Assembly: GCA_025266875.1 (NCBI GenBank)
Contig: JALLLT010000002.1
Location: 682,001-746,000 of the forward strand
Length of the DNA stretch: 64,000 nt
Reading direction: 5' to 3'
Source: Fennellomyces sp. T-0311
Taxonomy: Eukaryota > Mucoromycota > Mucoromycetes > Mucorales > Lichtheimiaceae
The notes under the pieces were generated by a model. It saw only the letters and a list, made by a program, of their open reading frames with translations. It was not told the DNA's origin and ran no database searches. Within the stretch, counting starts at the first letter, position 1, and each line of letters begins with the position of its first letter. The translations under genes were made by a program, and so were the position numbers. Positions 40,675 through 53,443 of the stretch are shown here, piece after piece.

Positions 40675-42588
40675 TTTTTTTTTTCGGTGATACAAATCCT
40701 AGAGAAGGAAAAAGGGAGAGAAAAAGATGACAGCCATATAGACGACAAAGGGGAAACCCAGTTTTATAAAGTAGCATTCGTGAGGTTGTGATAAGCCAAA
40801 AAGCAAGGGCTCTTCATTCTCTCGCTGCAAGAGAATAAGTTCCTTTCTTTCCCCTTGGAACAAGGGTAAGACATTCGAAATCCCCCCTCCTTAGTTTCTC
40901 CTTTGATGATATACATATATAATACACAACAAATGCGTACATGCTATGTACATTAGTGGGCGTCGCCATATATATTAATAGTAAATAAATAATCAAAAGA
41001 CGGTATGCTCAGGGCAACACTTAAACCCGGAAGAAGATCCGAAATGCTACAACCAACTTGGTGCAGCATCAGGTGGTATCACACCACATTTTTTTGCTGC
41101 AGATCTCCATAGTTATTGTTCTAACTGTATAAAGAACGCCATCTCAAATCAAACCATGAAGACAAAAAAAACTTTTTTGCTATATCATATAGAAAAGTAT
41201 TCTAAAAAGCTTCTATTATGTATGCATTAATTAATAGCGTGCCTTTTCAGATTATTTGAAGGATTAGATATAAATTCCTAATCATAAGTACCTGAGAAAC
41301 GATAAAAACAAAGTTTGATAGGAATTTACATCTTTTTCATAACTTTATACAATGATGTAAGATGACGATACATAGATTCAGCATCACAACAAGTTTCGTT
41401 AACGATGTATGTATTTCTGCAAGTCTGCAGGAGTGGCAGGTGCCTATGCGTATCTCCGATTAAATGCACTACAAGGATTTTCTAAAGCTTTATACGCGTG
41501 TAGTGTAATGAAACGGCAGGCTTTTTGGTATCAAACCTTTTTTTTGCAATGATTTCAACCGACACACTTTGGGTCTGGCGATTGCTCATTCATGAATCTG
41601 TAAAGTTACAATATCACGTCGATAACGTTGCTGCACAGTCGGGTCAGAGCAGAGAAAAGCTAATAACGCCCAATATGCGAAGAAGAAGAAAAAGCCTAAT
41701 AATTGACCGTTTAGGTGAAGAGTGCATTATCCCCTAAAGTATACACACAACAAGTACTTTTTGGACCAGTGCCGTTGTCGTGCCCAAAGGAGCCTCCTTA
41801 CTTTCCATGGCAGCCATGCTTCGTCCAAATGTCAATATTTTCTCCAAGCCATCATATATATTACATCGCACAATCACATGGGGACATACATGTATCTCTT
41901 GCATCTTACTAGGAGGAGATAATTCTTCTATGAAAAGCGTGATGTGGAGATGAAGAAAAAAATGTGGCTGTCGACTTTTGAGGCAACAGTTCCAAGCATA
42001 CAGGCGCAGTATAGGATTGCTATTGTCAATTCACGAAAACACCGATTGCGTCCGGGTCCCTTAAATTGAAGAAAAGGCTTATGTTGCATACACAGCCGTC
42101 AACACCCCGCAAAAACTTGACCCGACTATGATGACAGCTGTCATGTCATTTCTTTGAGGCATTCTTTGCGGCCCCAGTGATTTTGTTACTCACAAGTTTA
42201 GTAATCAAGGTTATCAAAACCAGCTTGAGTGCTACCACAGCAACATGATTGCCACCGCGACTATTCGGTACGATGCACTGGTATCAAGTTTACGTACGGT
42301 AATACGACATAACTTAACAACAATGGTAGGCATAAACATACTATCTAGATCTGGGCCATGCATGCACTTAGCAGTCTAGGCTGTTATCGTATTTTCGGCT
42401 GGCATCACATATCTCTGGAACATTAGTCGGCCTAAATACACCTTTTCCGTTCAGTGAAGCGAGCTATTAATAGGCAGACATGTCTAGATCTCGAGGAGGC
42501 GTGTGTGTGCTATAGGTGGCATGGATATCAAACCAAAGCGAAAAAAGCAAGGCAAGTTCAATTTTGTCTTAGAACAAAGCCCCAGACC
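40675..42588. other. Intergenic region, no supported gene
   Basis: 1.9 kb between divergent genes. Several short open frames lack any domain or intron logic. Promoters of the RlpA-like gene (near 40675-40760) and the WD40 gene (near 42450-42588) must lie here; no motif was certain. Confidence 0.5.
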
Positions 42589-43872
42589 ATGACCACGTTT
42601 CTACCATTAATCAATCGCGATCTGACGTTCACACCGTACGGCATTCAATGGATACCGACATCAGCACGACTTTGTGCTGTAGGTGCCACTGGTCGCGGTA
42701 CTGGAACGGTTGCAGTGTTTGAAATGCAATCGCGACAGCTTGCATTGGTGGGAGAAGTAAGGGTCACAGGCCATTTCCCGGTCTATAAAAAGTTTTGCTA
42801 ATGGATGCCATAGACCGAGACATCGACACCTGTACGTTGCTGCACTATGGGTGCTGCTGACGGTGTTACGCGTCGCTTAGCTACAGGCAACTTTGACGGA
42901 CAGTTACAATTATGGTAGTTATAGACTGCATCAAAGTTATATTAGTAATAGAGTGTTTGGTTAGGGATACGAGCCGGCTTGACGTGTCACCGACAACCAT
43001 AAAGGCACACGAAACAATTATCAACGCGATTGACGGCTGTGGTGGGGCCATTCGGCCAGGGGGATCGCGTGAATTGGCAACTGCCAGTCGAGATGGTAAC
43101 CATATAAAGCGCGGACTGATCAACGTTTGCTGAACTATTCCACAAAGGCAGCGTCAAAGTGTGGGATACCAGAGCCCCGGAGAAATCTGTTATCGACATC
43201 CTACCAAAGCCATCGGACCGGGTAAATGACGCATGGGCAGTTGCTTTCGGTATATAACGGATGGCAAAGCCTATTCATGGCTCTAACCTCAAGTGATAGG
43301 AAACTTCCAAAACGGAAACGAGAGGCTACTTGCAGTCGGATTCGATAATGGTGATCTGCAACTGTTCGATCTGGCCTCCGTTCAGTACATCTACTCGGCA
43401 AACGTTGGTTCGGGAGTAAGTGGTTTAGGTAGTGGCACCACTCTGCAAACGCATAACGGTTTATTTAGATCTGCTCGGTTGAATTTTCCGAACCTACGCG
43501 TATTGTGGCAACTACTTTGACTGGACTGGTCACCCTCGACTTTAAAAAGGACAAACCTTTGACAAAGCTTCCCGTAAGTCATACCAACATGTGTGCGTGT
43601 CCTTGATTACTCAAACGTGTGTGCAGGGATCGACAGATACGACTATATGGTCCGCACGACATGCTCCGCAGAATCGCAACTACTTTGCGGCAACCGGAGG
43701 CGACGGCACCGTCAAGTTATGGAGCTATGAGAATGTGAAGAAGGCAGCATTGGCTACGGCTGTATCCAAACACCCAATAATCTCATGCGACTGGAGCGGT
43801 GACAAGAATGGGCTGTTCGCGTGCTGCTCGTTTGATCAAACGATCCGGGTTGGGATGATGAAAGGTTTATAA
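42589..43872 (+). CDS. WDR92: WD40 repeat protein, WDR92 / Monad (DNAAF10) type
   Basis: Seven exons (42589-42756, 42814-42914, 42965-43095, 43148-43249, 43300-43415, 43469-43573, 43627-43872) give 322 residues. The order of blocks follows WDR92: FTPYGIQWIPTSARLCAVG, GRGTGTVAVFEM, RRLATGNFDGQLQLWD, INAIDGCGG, ATASRDGSVKVWDTRAP, LAVGFDNGDLQLFDL, SARHAPQNRNYFAATGGDG and CSFDQTIRV. WDR92 is a WD40 propeller that works with the R2TP/prefoldin-like chaperone and in ciliated cells helps assemble axonemal dynein. A short product without extra domains agrees with the family length. The ATG before TTFLPLINRD was chosen because the propeller starts there. Confidence 0.88.
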
Positions 43873-43944
43873 AGGAGAGTAACTTTTACATGCAAGGAAC
43901 ATAAGAATATCAGGTATGCGATCAACCGAGATGGCATGAACAGA

Positions 43945-45022
43945 CTATTTACTACGACGAGCCTTCCATTTGTAGATAGCCAAGCCATGCTCATCCACAC
44001 CCACTTTTCGCTTGTCTCCCTTGCCCTGCAAAATATCCTGTTTAGTTATCCGGCATAACAACTTGTTTGCATATATTACCTGCATCGCCCGCTGTATCTC
44101 CAACTCACGTTCGACGCGCTTGAGCTCAGCTTCGCGCTGGGCACGAGATGTGAATTCTTTGTATTTGGCCTCTCTCTCCTTCCTTAATTCCTGCGTAAGA
44201 CAATGAGTACAGCCGATATCAAACGCACACGTGAATCTTACTTTAAGCGACGCCGCATTTTCTGGTGCGATGATATCGCTCTTTTGTAACGTTTCTACGC
44301 GTGGCCGGTTGAATTTGCGATTGACCAGCTCTGGCCGAGTGCCCAGGTGTTTTGCGGGATCAAACGACTTGGCTGTGGCGCACACCTCTTAGTTAACTGA
44401 ACGCATTGAGTCCTCTGCCCGCTCACCTTGCTCTTTTGAATCAACAAAAACAATGTGGCTGCTCTTCTTTGCTGGAGCTTCTTCCGCATCGTCGTCACTG
44501 TCTCCGTATATGTTGAGCATATCCTCATCACCCATATCCTCGTCCAAGAAGTGCAAAGAGTCCCGTAACTTTTCCATTTTCTGCCATGGCAACATGACTT
44601 AGCACACCTGCAAAACGCAGCGACGCTGCTATCCGTACCTTTTTACTTATATCGCGCTGCAGCTTGATGTAGTTCTTGTCCTGTGACTTCATCAATTGTA
44701 TCATTTCTGCTGGCAAAGCCTCGTTTCGCTTTTGAATATGGACACCACCCTATTATTGCGCGTTAGGCACACTCCCTCCCAATCAAATGCTGGTTCTTGC
44801 CTTTGTCTTGGTGCTGATCATTTTAAAGTAGAATTCATCGGGATTCCTTGCCAAAGCTTTGTTTCGCAAAGCTTTTAGTCGATTCTGCTTGCTGTGGTAG
44901 TCTTTGGCACGAAGCAGGTAGTCTTTCTTCTTTTCCAAAAGGCCGAGGCGTTCACGACCTGACACCTGACCTCTTTCCTTGTGATTGCGCCGGTGGACGG
45001 CATTTCGCATTGACGACGACAT
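43945..45022 (-). CDS. UTP11: U3 snoRNP-associated protein Utp11
   Basis: Six exons (45022-44801, 44749-44639, 44580-44427, 44387-44242, 44190-44080, 44025-43945) give 274 residues. The Utp11 N-terminus is unmistakable: [36 protein letters not shown] and [11 protein letters not shown]. The C-terminus [11 protein letters not shown] also fits. Utp11 is part of the small-subunit processome and is needed for 18S rRNA maturation in the nucleolus. The first intron appears to use a GC donor (AAG|GCAAG) with a normal AG acceptor; without it the frame closes after nine codons. Its start lies 114 bp from that of the Rad60-like gene on the other strand. Confidence 0.92.
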
Positions 45023-45136
45023 GGTTTAATGATCGATTGCGCAAAAAAAAAGCTTCAAAAAGAAAGTGCATTTAAAAGCCGCACATTTTTTGCGCCCGTT
45101 GCTGGGAAACCAACCACCTTTCCATTTCCTCTTCGA
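45023..45136. promoter_or_regulatory. Divergent promoter between UTP11 and the Rad60-like gene
   Basis: 114 bp lie between two opposite start codons, so both promoters share this space. No TATA box is obvious. Confidence 0.6.
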
Positions 45137-46698
45137 ATGGCCGATTTCGACATTTGTAACGTCTACAAACGCCGTCCTTCCAAAAGAAAAGGCGATAAGG
45201 GTGCAAAGAAACATAAAGGTCCTTCCTTTAAAACCTTTCTAGAGACACGTAAGGCATTGACCACATAGTATACAGCCAAAGGAACCCGTGGGATTTATTT
45301 TTTCTGACTCTTTTTCTTACAATTGCAGGTCAAAAGTACGGTGTCGATGGCACCCGGTCAGATACTGAAGACAGCGATTCCGACGACTACAGCACGAGGC
45401 GGAACAAGAAAAAACCAAAACTTCTCTACAGCGAATTCAACAAACGACGGCAGTCTGAGGAAGTGAGCGAAGACAAAGAACGTGACGAAAGTTTGGACGA
45501 GCCGGCAACGAACAATACGTCGTTTTCTACTGAACCTAGCGCTGAACCAGAACCAATAACGACGTTGAATGAAAAGCTGGAGGCTACTTGCATGTAAGTT
45601 GCGGCGCTCAGGCGAGTGGAATGGTTGTATTCATTGGCAGGATAGTGAGTTGTCGGATGATGAGGACATTTCGTACTCTTTTCCACCACGGTAAGCCGCA
45701 ACAACATTTCTGTATACGGGTTTCTCACACACAGCCGCCAGGATCACTCAAGATCCACCGCCGTTGCGACCTCCGCCACCTGTCGTTCCGTCCATCGAAG
45801 AAATGACAGACTTGGATCCTGATCTCATGAAAATTGTTACCGCCCCAACCGCCGCACACGATCCAAGCTCAGCTCATCCCACCAGCGCCGCAAAGTTGGA
45901 GAAAGTGTGCATCAAGGTACAATATGTGAGTCTCAAGAAGACGGATGATCGGGTGATGCTCGAAGCGATTAGGCTCATGGAGGAACCTCTGAAGGTGTAT
46001 CTTATGGAGGTGAGAACGATAATTCTACTTGATTGCGCGCGTCTGATTATCTTTACAGAATGATCCGTTCGAGAAACTGCTTCAATGGTTTTGCTCCAAA
46101 AGACTGCTCGCAAAGAACAATATTCTGCTGGTGTACGATGATACGCCGGTAATGCCGCGCGCCACGCCTGCCAGTTTACACATGATCACAGGAAAGAAGG
46201 GCAAAAACCTCATCAGTATGGAATCAGGCTGGTTTTTTTTTCTAAAGCTGGATGTTGACTGACGTGCAAATTGGCAGAGGCGTATATCAAGGAGGACTAC
46301 AAGAAGCATATGGAAGAGGAATCTGAAATGATACAAAGGCAATTGCACGAATCGCCGTTTGGTGACGAGAAGTTTGAAGCAAACATGGAGGAGACGGCTC
46401 CCGTGGATGAGGAGGTGATGCGTATTAAGCTCCAGGGCAGAAACAATGACTATTTTAACATCCGTGTTAAAAAGGTAAGGCTCCTGATGCAGCTAGAGCT
46501 TAAATCATGCTAACTATTCTTAATCAGACAACCTTGCTGCGGAGTATCGCAAAGCGGTACGTCGAGGTCAAGGAGCTTGGTAGTGCCGCCATTGAAAAGA
46601 TACGACTGTCGTTTGATGGCGAAGATTTATCACTCAACGGCACGGTCGCAGACACAGACCTGGAGGATGAAGACGTTGTCACCGTTATCGTTTCATAG
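45137..46698 (+). CDS. Rad60/Esc2/NIP45-type protein with SUMO-like domains
   Basis: Seven exons (45137-45248, 45329-45593, 45646-45690, 45742-46009, 46059-46215, 46278-46474, 46528-46698) give 404 residues. The N-terminal third is charged and disordered, with acidic Ser-Asp patches (DTEDSDSDDY, LSDDEDISYSF) of the type that bind SUMO. Two ubiquitin-like folds follow: one around VCIKVQYVSLKK to LLVYDDTPVMP, and a C-terminal one from VMRIKLQGRNNDYFNIRVKK to DEDVVTVIVS. It ends without the Gly-Gly of true SUMO, as in Rad60, Esc2 and NIP45. These proteins help DNA repair and replication-fork stability with Smc5/6. Acceptors of the third and fourth exons were chosen by phase and are less certain. 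Confidence 0.85.
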
Positions 46699-47138
46699 TA
46701 TTTCTGTTGATAATAACATTGTCATGTCAATCCCTCATCATCGAACATATCCCCTTACTTATTTACATATTCGACAGCCCACTCTTGTACAGCCTTTTTT
46801 TCTAAATCATTGCACTTCAATAAATATGTCCCTATCGCATAACACGTTCCGGACTTTTTGTATACACCAATCAGATTTGTTGCAAATATACGTATGATCT
46901 ATTGCAGCATACTACTGCTTTCGCGTGCATGCATGTGTGTTTACTCATCCATCTATTGATGGTGTGGGACAGTGAGGGGTGACTCCATTACTAATTGCAT
47001 GGATCCCTGCAGACAATCTTGCTTAAAATGCCATCAAGGATATGTGCAAGCAATATTTTTGAAGAATTATATTTCAGAGAGAGACGAGAACAACAGCGCA
47101 TGAAAAATATCTAACAAATTCCTCTACAACGCAAATCT

Positions 47139-47176
<38 letters not shown>

Positions 47177-47196
47177 CGTTTATCCCTACACTGGGG
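46699..47196. other. Convergent spacer with (TA)n microsatellite
   Basis: This lies between the 3' ends of the Rad60-like and RA-PH genes. A TATATA run of about 30 bp (near 47142-47173) is the only feature seen. Confidence 0.7.
47142..47173. repeat. (TA)n dinucleotide repeat
   Basis: About sixteen TA units; boundaries may be off by a few bases. Confidence 0.8.
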
Positions 47197-49492
47197 CTAT
47201 CGGCGTCGAGGGTCAAATGTCGATGGGGAATTAAAGTTGACCAAAGGCTTTATCTGTCGCTCCATAAGCTCCCTTGTATGTTGTTGGCCGGCATTTTCTT
47301 CCGGTCGCAGCAATGGGCCGTTACCAGGTACAGGTACTCCTGCATTGTTGGGCATTGGAACATCATGACGACGGCTACGCGAAGATGTAGTAGGCTTTCG
47401 ACGAACAGACGCGTATCTTCGAGGCTCTCCACCATCAGCACTATGATTATGCTGGGTTTCCCGAGTGCTTTTTGATCGAGAAAGCCTACTTTCACCAACG
47501 CCAGCATTCGAATTAAGTGACTTGTCGAGTAACGATCCTTTCGAAAAATGAACCTTGTCGTCGAGTTGAATCAACGTACCAGATGCTTGCGTATCATCGG
47601 GTACTTGAGGGGACTGTCTGCTACTGCTATGTCCGCTATCGACGCTCTCAATTTCGCTATTTGCCATGCTAGTAGCAAGAAGCGAGCCCTTAGAAAATGG
47701 ATCACGCTCAAAACCATCAATCAGCGGACCATCATTGCGTCCACGTCTGCTACTATGTCGCGATAACGTATTGGATTTCTGAAGATCTTTGGTGGATTTG
47801 TGACGTCGCAATGTACCGCTTCGTGTTGGCACATTCTCGTCGTTGTTTGCTTTGTTTTCTTTGGGTGCAATTGGTGCAGAGGGTGGAGGGAGATCCACGG
47901 GTCCGAGTGGATTAATAATGCGATGGGGATACAATTGATATTGGAATGTACTCTAGAATAAATGTATTTAGAGTGTGTGGATACTTTTTTTCATTGTGCT
48001 TAAAGAATTACATACCTTCGCATTTCGTATACTGAGTACCCACTGTCGCAAGGAATCGTAATCGTCTGCAGCTAATAGATGCATGTAATCCTCTGGTCTT
48101 TCGAAAATATGGGGTTTATCTTGTGCACGCACGGCGAAAACGTATTCCGTAGGGGATCCACGCACAGGGAGAAGCATCGTATACACATCGAAAGACGAAA
48201 GATGACAGAGTGGAACCGAGCCAGATCCTTTGGTATCTTTGGCATGATGGATCGTGTTATCCATGATATAACAGAATCGCTTCTGCCATCTACCCTTCTT
48301 GTATTCAATTGATAGCCATCCGTAATGAGGTGGATATCGTTTTTGAAGCACCCCCTAGAGTGTAGAAAAAAATTAGTTTTTAAAACATTGAGGGGAAATT
48401 TGACTCACATCAGCCATCAACGAATCACGGTACTTGTACTTTTTGACCAGTAACATATTCTTTGTATCCTGCTCCCACGTTGATGTCGTATCCATGACAA
48501 TTTCCCAATCACGTAGGGGACGTTCTGAAAATTTATATTAAATTAGTTACCATGCCAACCATCGACCATGTAAAACATACCGATATCATGGCTGTTCGCA
48601 ATCTCAAACAAAGTCCATTCCTCGCTTTTATCCAACAGTCCTTTCTTTCTGAGATATTGAACAACCATGGCAGCAGTCAATAAGTTTGTCAATTGCACGG
48701 TCTTGTGGTTAGATCCATCATTGATGTAGATGCGGATGGTGATAGCTTTAATTGGCACGCCGACACCTCTCTTGTTGACGGTTCCTTGCATTGCTGCCGA
48801 GTTTTCAGTAGCAGCAATTGGTTGCTTTTGGAAGACGAATTAATATTCCTCTTGATCCCTATACTTTTTTTTTATTTGGTCTTACCTGATTATCCGTTGT
48901 TTTGTTATTAGTTTCCGTGGTATCACCTCCGGCTTCGAGAACGGCCCAGGCACACTGCATAGCTGCCCTGAGATCTTGATCACTGTCATCGCGGGGCAGA
49001 TCTTTTGGGGGCGCATTAGTCGGTAAAGGAGGCACAGGTTCAGTAGTCTTAAACGACCTGCTGTTTCCACCACTGCTCGCACTTCGCACTAGACCAGACA
49101 CCACATCTCTAGGCGGTGATTTCAAAGTATTTGACCTGCTCACTACAGGTTGTTGCTGGGGGCGTGGGTGATGGCGTAACTGGGCAACACAAACATTATC
49201 GTCGTCGTCGTCGTCATCAGACACTTGAGTTGGTCGCCTTCGAGTACTTGGGTGGCGGTGCATTGGATGAGTGGAAGATGACAAGGGCGGTATGTCACGG
49301 CTATTATTAGGAGTTGCTGACACTGGGTTGTCTACAGTCTGTCACAAAAAAAAGCACCGGGTGAGAAGTTATATAAAGCATTCCTAATTAGGATGTGAAA
49401 TCATCCGAGCATTCCCTTTGTCTTACCAGCGAGAAATCCATTACTTGTTTTTCGAGGTCTCGAAGGGCATGGTCAAGGTCGCTAGGTGCCAT
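47197..49492 (-). CDS. RA-PH domain adaptor protein
   Basis: Six exons (49492-49427, 49338-48886, 48824-48581, 48524-48409, 48354-48016, 47952-47197) give 657 residues. In order: a short N-terminal helix (LDHALRDLEKQVMDFSL), a disordered Ser/Pro part with a poly-Asp run, a Ras-association-like domain (KAITIRIYINDGSNHKTVQL to WTLFEIAN) at about 195-265, a PH domain (YGWLSIEYKKGRWQKRFCYI to SLRQWVLSIRNAK) at about 300-405, and a long Ser/Arg-rich tail. The tail holds a repeated DPFSKGSLLATS / VHFSKGSLLDKS motif. The tandem RA-PH order recalls the MRL and Grb7 families, which link Ras-type GTPases to membranes and actin. A role in polarised growth is plausible but inferred. Confidence 0.83.
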
Positions 49493-50519
49493 CTTTATGA
49501 GGGGTGATTATTGAACTAATTTCGGAAGAGAATTAATTAAAATACTCTTTTTTGCCAGCGCTGTTCGCCTTTTCTCTCTATAGCTCTTGTGTGACATCAT
49601 GTTCTCCCCTTTCGATCGAATTATTTAAACTTGCACACTTGTTTCTTTCCGCATCACCTGCCATGTCTGAATCAAAAAACCCGCTCATGTGCTTGCTTTG
49701 CTTTGATCTGTCAAATCCTCTCTTTTTTGTTAATTTTTTCCTAATTACCGTCTCGTTTAAGGAGCCACATGTCACGCTCTATATAGAAAAAACACAAAAA
49801 GCCAAGGTAAATTAAACCATTTTAAAAATGTATTGGCAGAAAAAGGGCGTTATGGTACCAATCGTCGCCATAAGAAAAAATTATAATCTCCCATCACTCT
49901 TCTTTTACTCTACCATGATTGCTTGTTATAGGTACAATGTCAAAGTTGATATGTGCTGTTGTACAAAACTGTAATTGAAATTTACGTGCAGCTACTGTTA
50001 GATAAAGTGGATCTAACTTGAAATAAAAAATAGTAACCACATATTGATTGAAGGCCTGAGGAAGGAGCAATGAAAAAAAAGCATTCTTCATGGTTTTTGG
50101 AACAGGGTATGTCAATTTCCAGACATCCTCGATTTTGATAGGTAAGATGTAAGCACTGGTATTGCAGTACGAATACAAAAAGTATATGGCGCTAACAGTA
50201 ACGCAGCGTTGCACAACGAGACACATAAAAGTAGTAGAAAATTCCAGTAAGAGTCTACATAGCGATTTTAGCTTTTCTTGTTTCCCTTGGCGATGTTGTC
50301 TGACATGCGGCATGTGTACCTATTCTCGGAGACTCATTAACACTGGCAGTTCACCTATATTTATGTAGCAAAGTCTATCCCAAAGTTTGAAATGAAGCTT
50401 ATTGTACTACCAGCCTAGAATAGTGCAGGAGGTGAATTAACATGCGAAAATGTCTTTCTACATGAAACATTTAAATATGTATTTGGCACATCTGAAAATG
50501 GTTCTTTAAAATACGTGCT
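49493..50519. other. Gene-poor region
   Basis: Promoter side of the RA-PH gene, then AT-rich sequence. A 139-residue minus-strand frame (49894-50313) has no recognisable domain and is left out. Confidence 0.45.
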
Positions 50520-51065
50520 TTTAGCAAAAACCTTTACTGGCCGGGGCTCAACTGAAGAAGTCCACTCTTGGCTCTTTGGTATGAGCACTATTTTTCCTTA
50601 GTCCGGACGGGGGCCGACGACCAGAAGGTGGGTCTCACTGCTTTGATCCTACAGAAGACAGCCCTTCTCTGGTTCATGGCTGAGGCGAACCTTGAGGCCT
50701 TGCCCAGGTTCTTCCGTCAAAGTTGCCAATGACCAATGGGCGGAATCGGCATGTTACTTGGACACCAATGTCGTGACGGACGAATTCACCACCTCAGTTC
50801 GACTTTTTCGGGCATTGTCAGCGACAATCATGACGTTATACTTGGTAAAAGCTGGCTTTACGACAAGAACTGCGAAATCGACTGGAAAGCCAACGGTGTC
50901 AAACCTCAACCTCCTCCTCCTCCTCTGAGGCCTATGGAGATCCTATTTCTCTCGCACTCTGCCAGCAACAAAGCTTTGCGTGACGTGACAGACGATGGTT
51001 TTGTTGGGTCTCGTGTATCGGTACGCGCCATATCCACCGAATATGGACCTCTTTTCTGCGGAGCA
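50520..51065 (+). pseudogene. Decayed Ty3/Gypsy gag-protease fragment
   Basis: Pieces in different frames resemble a Gypsy element: TGRGSTEEVHSWLF and ALILQKTALLWFMAE look like gag capsid segments; SDNHDVILGKSWLYDKNCEI resembles the end of a retropepsin domain (the VILGxxWL motif). Frameshifts and stops separate them, and no RT or LTR is nearby. It is an old fragment, unrelated in sequence to the intact element at 28.6 kb as far as can be judged. Confidence 0.6.
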
Positions 51066-51067
51066 CA

Positions 51068-51487
51068 ATGAGTGGTTATTTGCATGCGGAAGAGGACAGA
51101 GACATGCGGTACTCGACTAATGCGACAGGAAACAACCCGATGGAAGGATTTAACGAAGAGGAACCCGACAACTACCTACGAATTCGTCAGTTTGGAAGAT
51201 ATTCAGTTCGCCTCACGAAAAAAAATATGCTGAAGAAAGAAGGAGCCAGAATGCATTACTCAAAACTGATGGTCGAAGAGACGTGGAACACCATAGAGGA
51301 CAAGGGAGTATGTGTAGCGCGCTGCGTGATCTGCGACGACACGCTGTACAAGGACAAAAACTTGAAGCACCCATGCTGCGATAATATGGGAAAAGATGTT
51401 GTAGTCACATCGAACGAAGCCGGATTTCAGCACAGTGGACCCCCTTTTTTACATAGGCGGTTTTTCAGAAATGTAGTGCAAAACTGA
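51068..51487 (+). other. Open frame after the Gypsy relic, unassigned
   Basis: A 139-residue frame with a Cys-rich part (CVARCVICDDTLY and HPCCDN). It runs into the MITE at 51433. It may belong to the decayed retroelement or to an accessory transposon gene; no family is recognised. Confidence 0.35.
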
Positions 51488-51546
51488 GGGTGTGCAAAAG
51501 GCGGGGATGTGCAAAAAGTGAGAGTGCAAAAAGTGAGGTTCTACTG
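51433..51546. mobile_element. MITE-like element related to the one at 12.2 kb
   Basis: About 114 bp. The left end CAGTGGACCCCCTTTTTT and the reverse-complemented right end CAGTAGAACCTCACTTTTT match each other and the ends at 12193-12364. TA follows on the right; the left flank reads CA, so the duplication is imperfect. Inside are GTGCAAAA repeats, also seen in the 12.2-kb copy. Confidence 0.65.
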
Positions 51547-51548
51547 TA

Positions 51549-53443
51549 TACTTACGGTTTTTATGCGCACGGCTTGCTCGATGTTATGGGCTTCAGCCCC
51601 AATGCGCCAGAGATGCAAAGTATTGTATCACATGATGGGGCGGCTATCTTGAACCAAAATCAATATGGAAGCATTACCATCCGCATTCCTGGATCACTTG
51701 GAAGAATATATGCTGCTCCTGGATCGTCTAATGACTTCTTGCACACAATGACAGTGGACCGTTACCTGCAAGCGTCTCCTCCTGGTACAACAAATCCGCC
51801 TAACCAGTACTTTTTCATTGACAAACATTCAACACGAGTTCATATCCACTCACAATGTTAAAAAAACACAACGTACGTAGATTTCAAAGTAAATAATAAA
51901 ATCCAGCACGACCGATGAGCTCGTGTTCAAAAAAAAAAGTTCCTTACGACTATAACCAATTGGATTACCCATCAACGACGATGACATTGAATGACACTTA
52001 CCTGGAGGATTATAATAGGAACAGTAATAACGAGGAAGTCATTAAAGACTTTCTGTTGATGATATAGGCATAGTGATTCGCACCTATGCACTATGTACTA
52101 AATACGCTAATACATTCAGTCACCAAGGAAAAACCAATGCACAATATCCCTTCGCCATTCATGTAAATTTTTGATTATGGTGCATGCATTTGAACAAATA
52201 TTCAGAAAGAAAAATGAACGATTGATGAAGCGTATACATCTATATCGGCCTTAAATGTCTCACATGGATTATAGTACGTACGTAATAAACAAGTAAAAAC
52301 CTCCGCCCTCCATTATGACCACAATCTCAAGATATATGCTGGAAGCCTTGTCCGTACGTAGGCTATGCGAAAGTATGTACATATTTGATCTAAAGCCCTT
52401 GACTCATTCAAACGCTCCATGGGCAGTTTCATTTCAGTTTTCTTAATGCTCGATCGTATTACATGTCACAAACTTTATACAGGGATCGTGTAACAGGTAC
52501 ATATGTTTCGTACACAACTGACATGTTAGATAGGAAACAGCAGAACAAAAGGTTCTACATCAAGATTACTCATGCTCAGTTAGCTTGTGCCACGAATACT
52601 ATCACAAGTATCCGGATAAATACGTACCCTTTTTATACATTCATTGTTTAAAAAGTCGAGTATAGCTCGCCCAAAAACGTGCCCATTGCAAGTAACCAGA
52701 GTGGTCTTTGGGCCTATCCGCTTTGAACTTGGCACTGTCCAACCCAACGTGTTCCACGTGAGCTTGTGTATGTTCGGCTACACGCCATACGTAAGGAGCA
52801 CTCATCTATCGGACTCAGCCGTTTTTTTGGCCAACGGCCAATTCAGCCATTTTGAAAGTGTTCTGGTTACTCTTGATTATCCCACTTATTGATGGGCATT
52901 AAAAGCCTGTTTAAATTTCTAATAAGTAGAAAGTTAAAACGTGCCTCAAGAAAAAGGCTATGGTTTATGCGCTGGCGACTAAAAACAGGTTTAATCTTAT
53001 TAGGGTAATACCCGTGCGCCGTTGTGTGGCTTCAATATTTTTTGTGGAGCAGTAACAAATACTTGAATGTGAACGATCACATGGTGTTTCATATACTGAT
53101 CCCTGTGGTTGCCGAATTGCCATCGCATTTGAGGCTAACCTGCTCGGCACATAGGAGCGGAAGCAATATTTCGTTTATCCCTTCTCCCGAAAACCTGAAT
53201 GACAGAGACCCACCTCGCGGAGTTTTTTGCGCTGAACACATGTTACCATTTCCATCTGGCCAAGACGACGACGGATCGCACAGCTCACACACAGACGTTT
53301 TGTTTTTTCAGAACCTTTTTTCCCACTTTCCACTTTTCGCCCCAAAAGAAAGCAATAAGCGTTTAAAAATCGCGTTTTTTCCTTCTGTTTAAGCGAAACT
53401 TTACTATCACGAGAAAGCAAGGGAGAATTCCCAAACAGCAGTA
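51549..53443. other. Gene-poor region upstream of PSD2
   Basis: Open frames at 51490-51861, 52463-52651 and 52644-52892 show no domain, signal peptide or clear splice logic. They may be decayed genes. The final 200 bp hold the PSD2 promoter and leader. Confidence 0.45.

Noticed and set aside
49894..50313. 139-residue minus-strand frame
   Set aside because: Without an intron pattern or recognisable domain; composition fits chance in AT-rich DNA.
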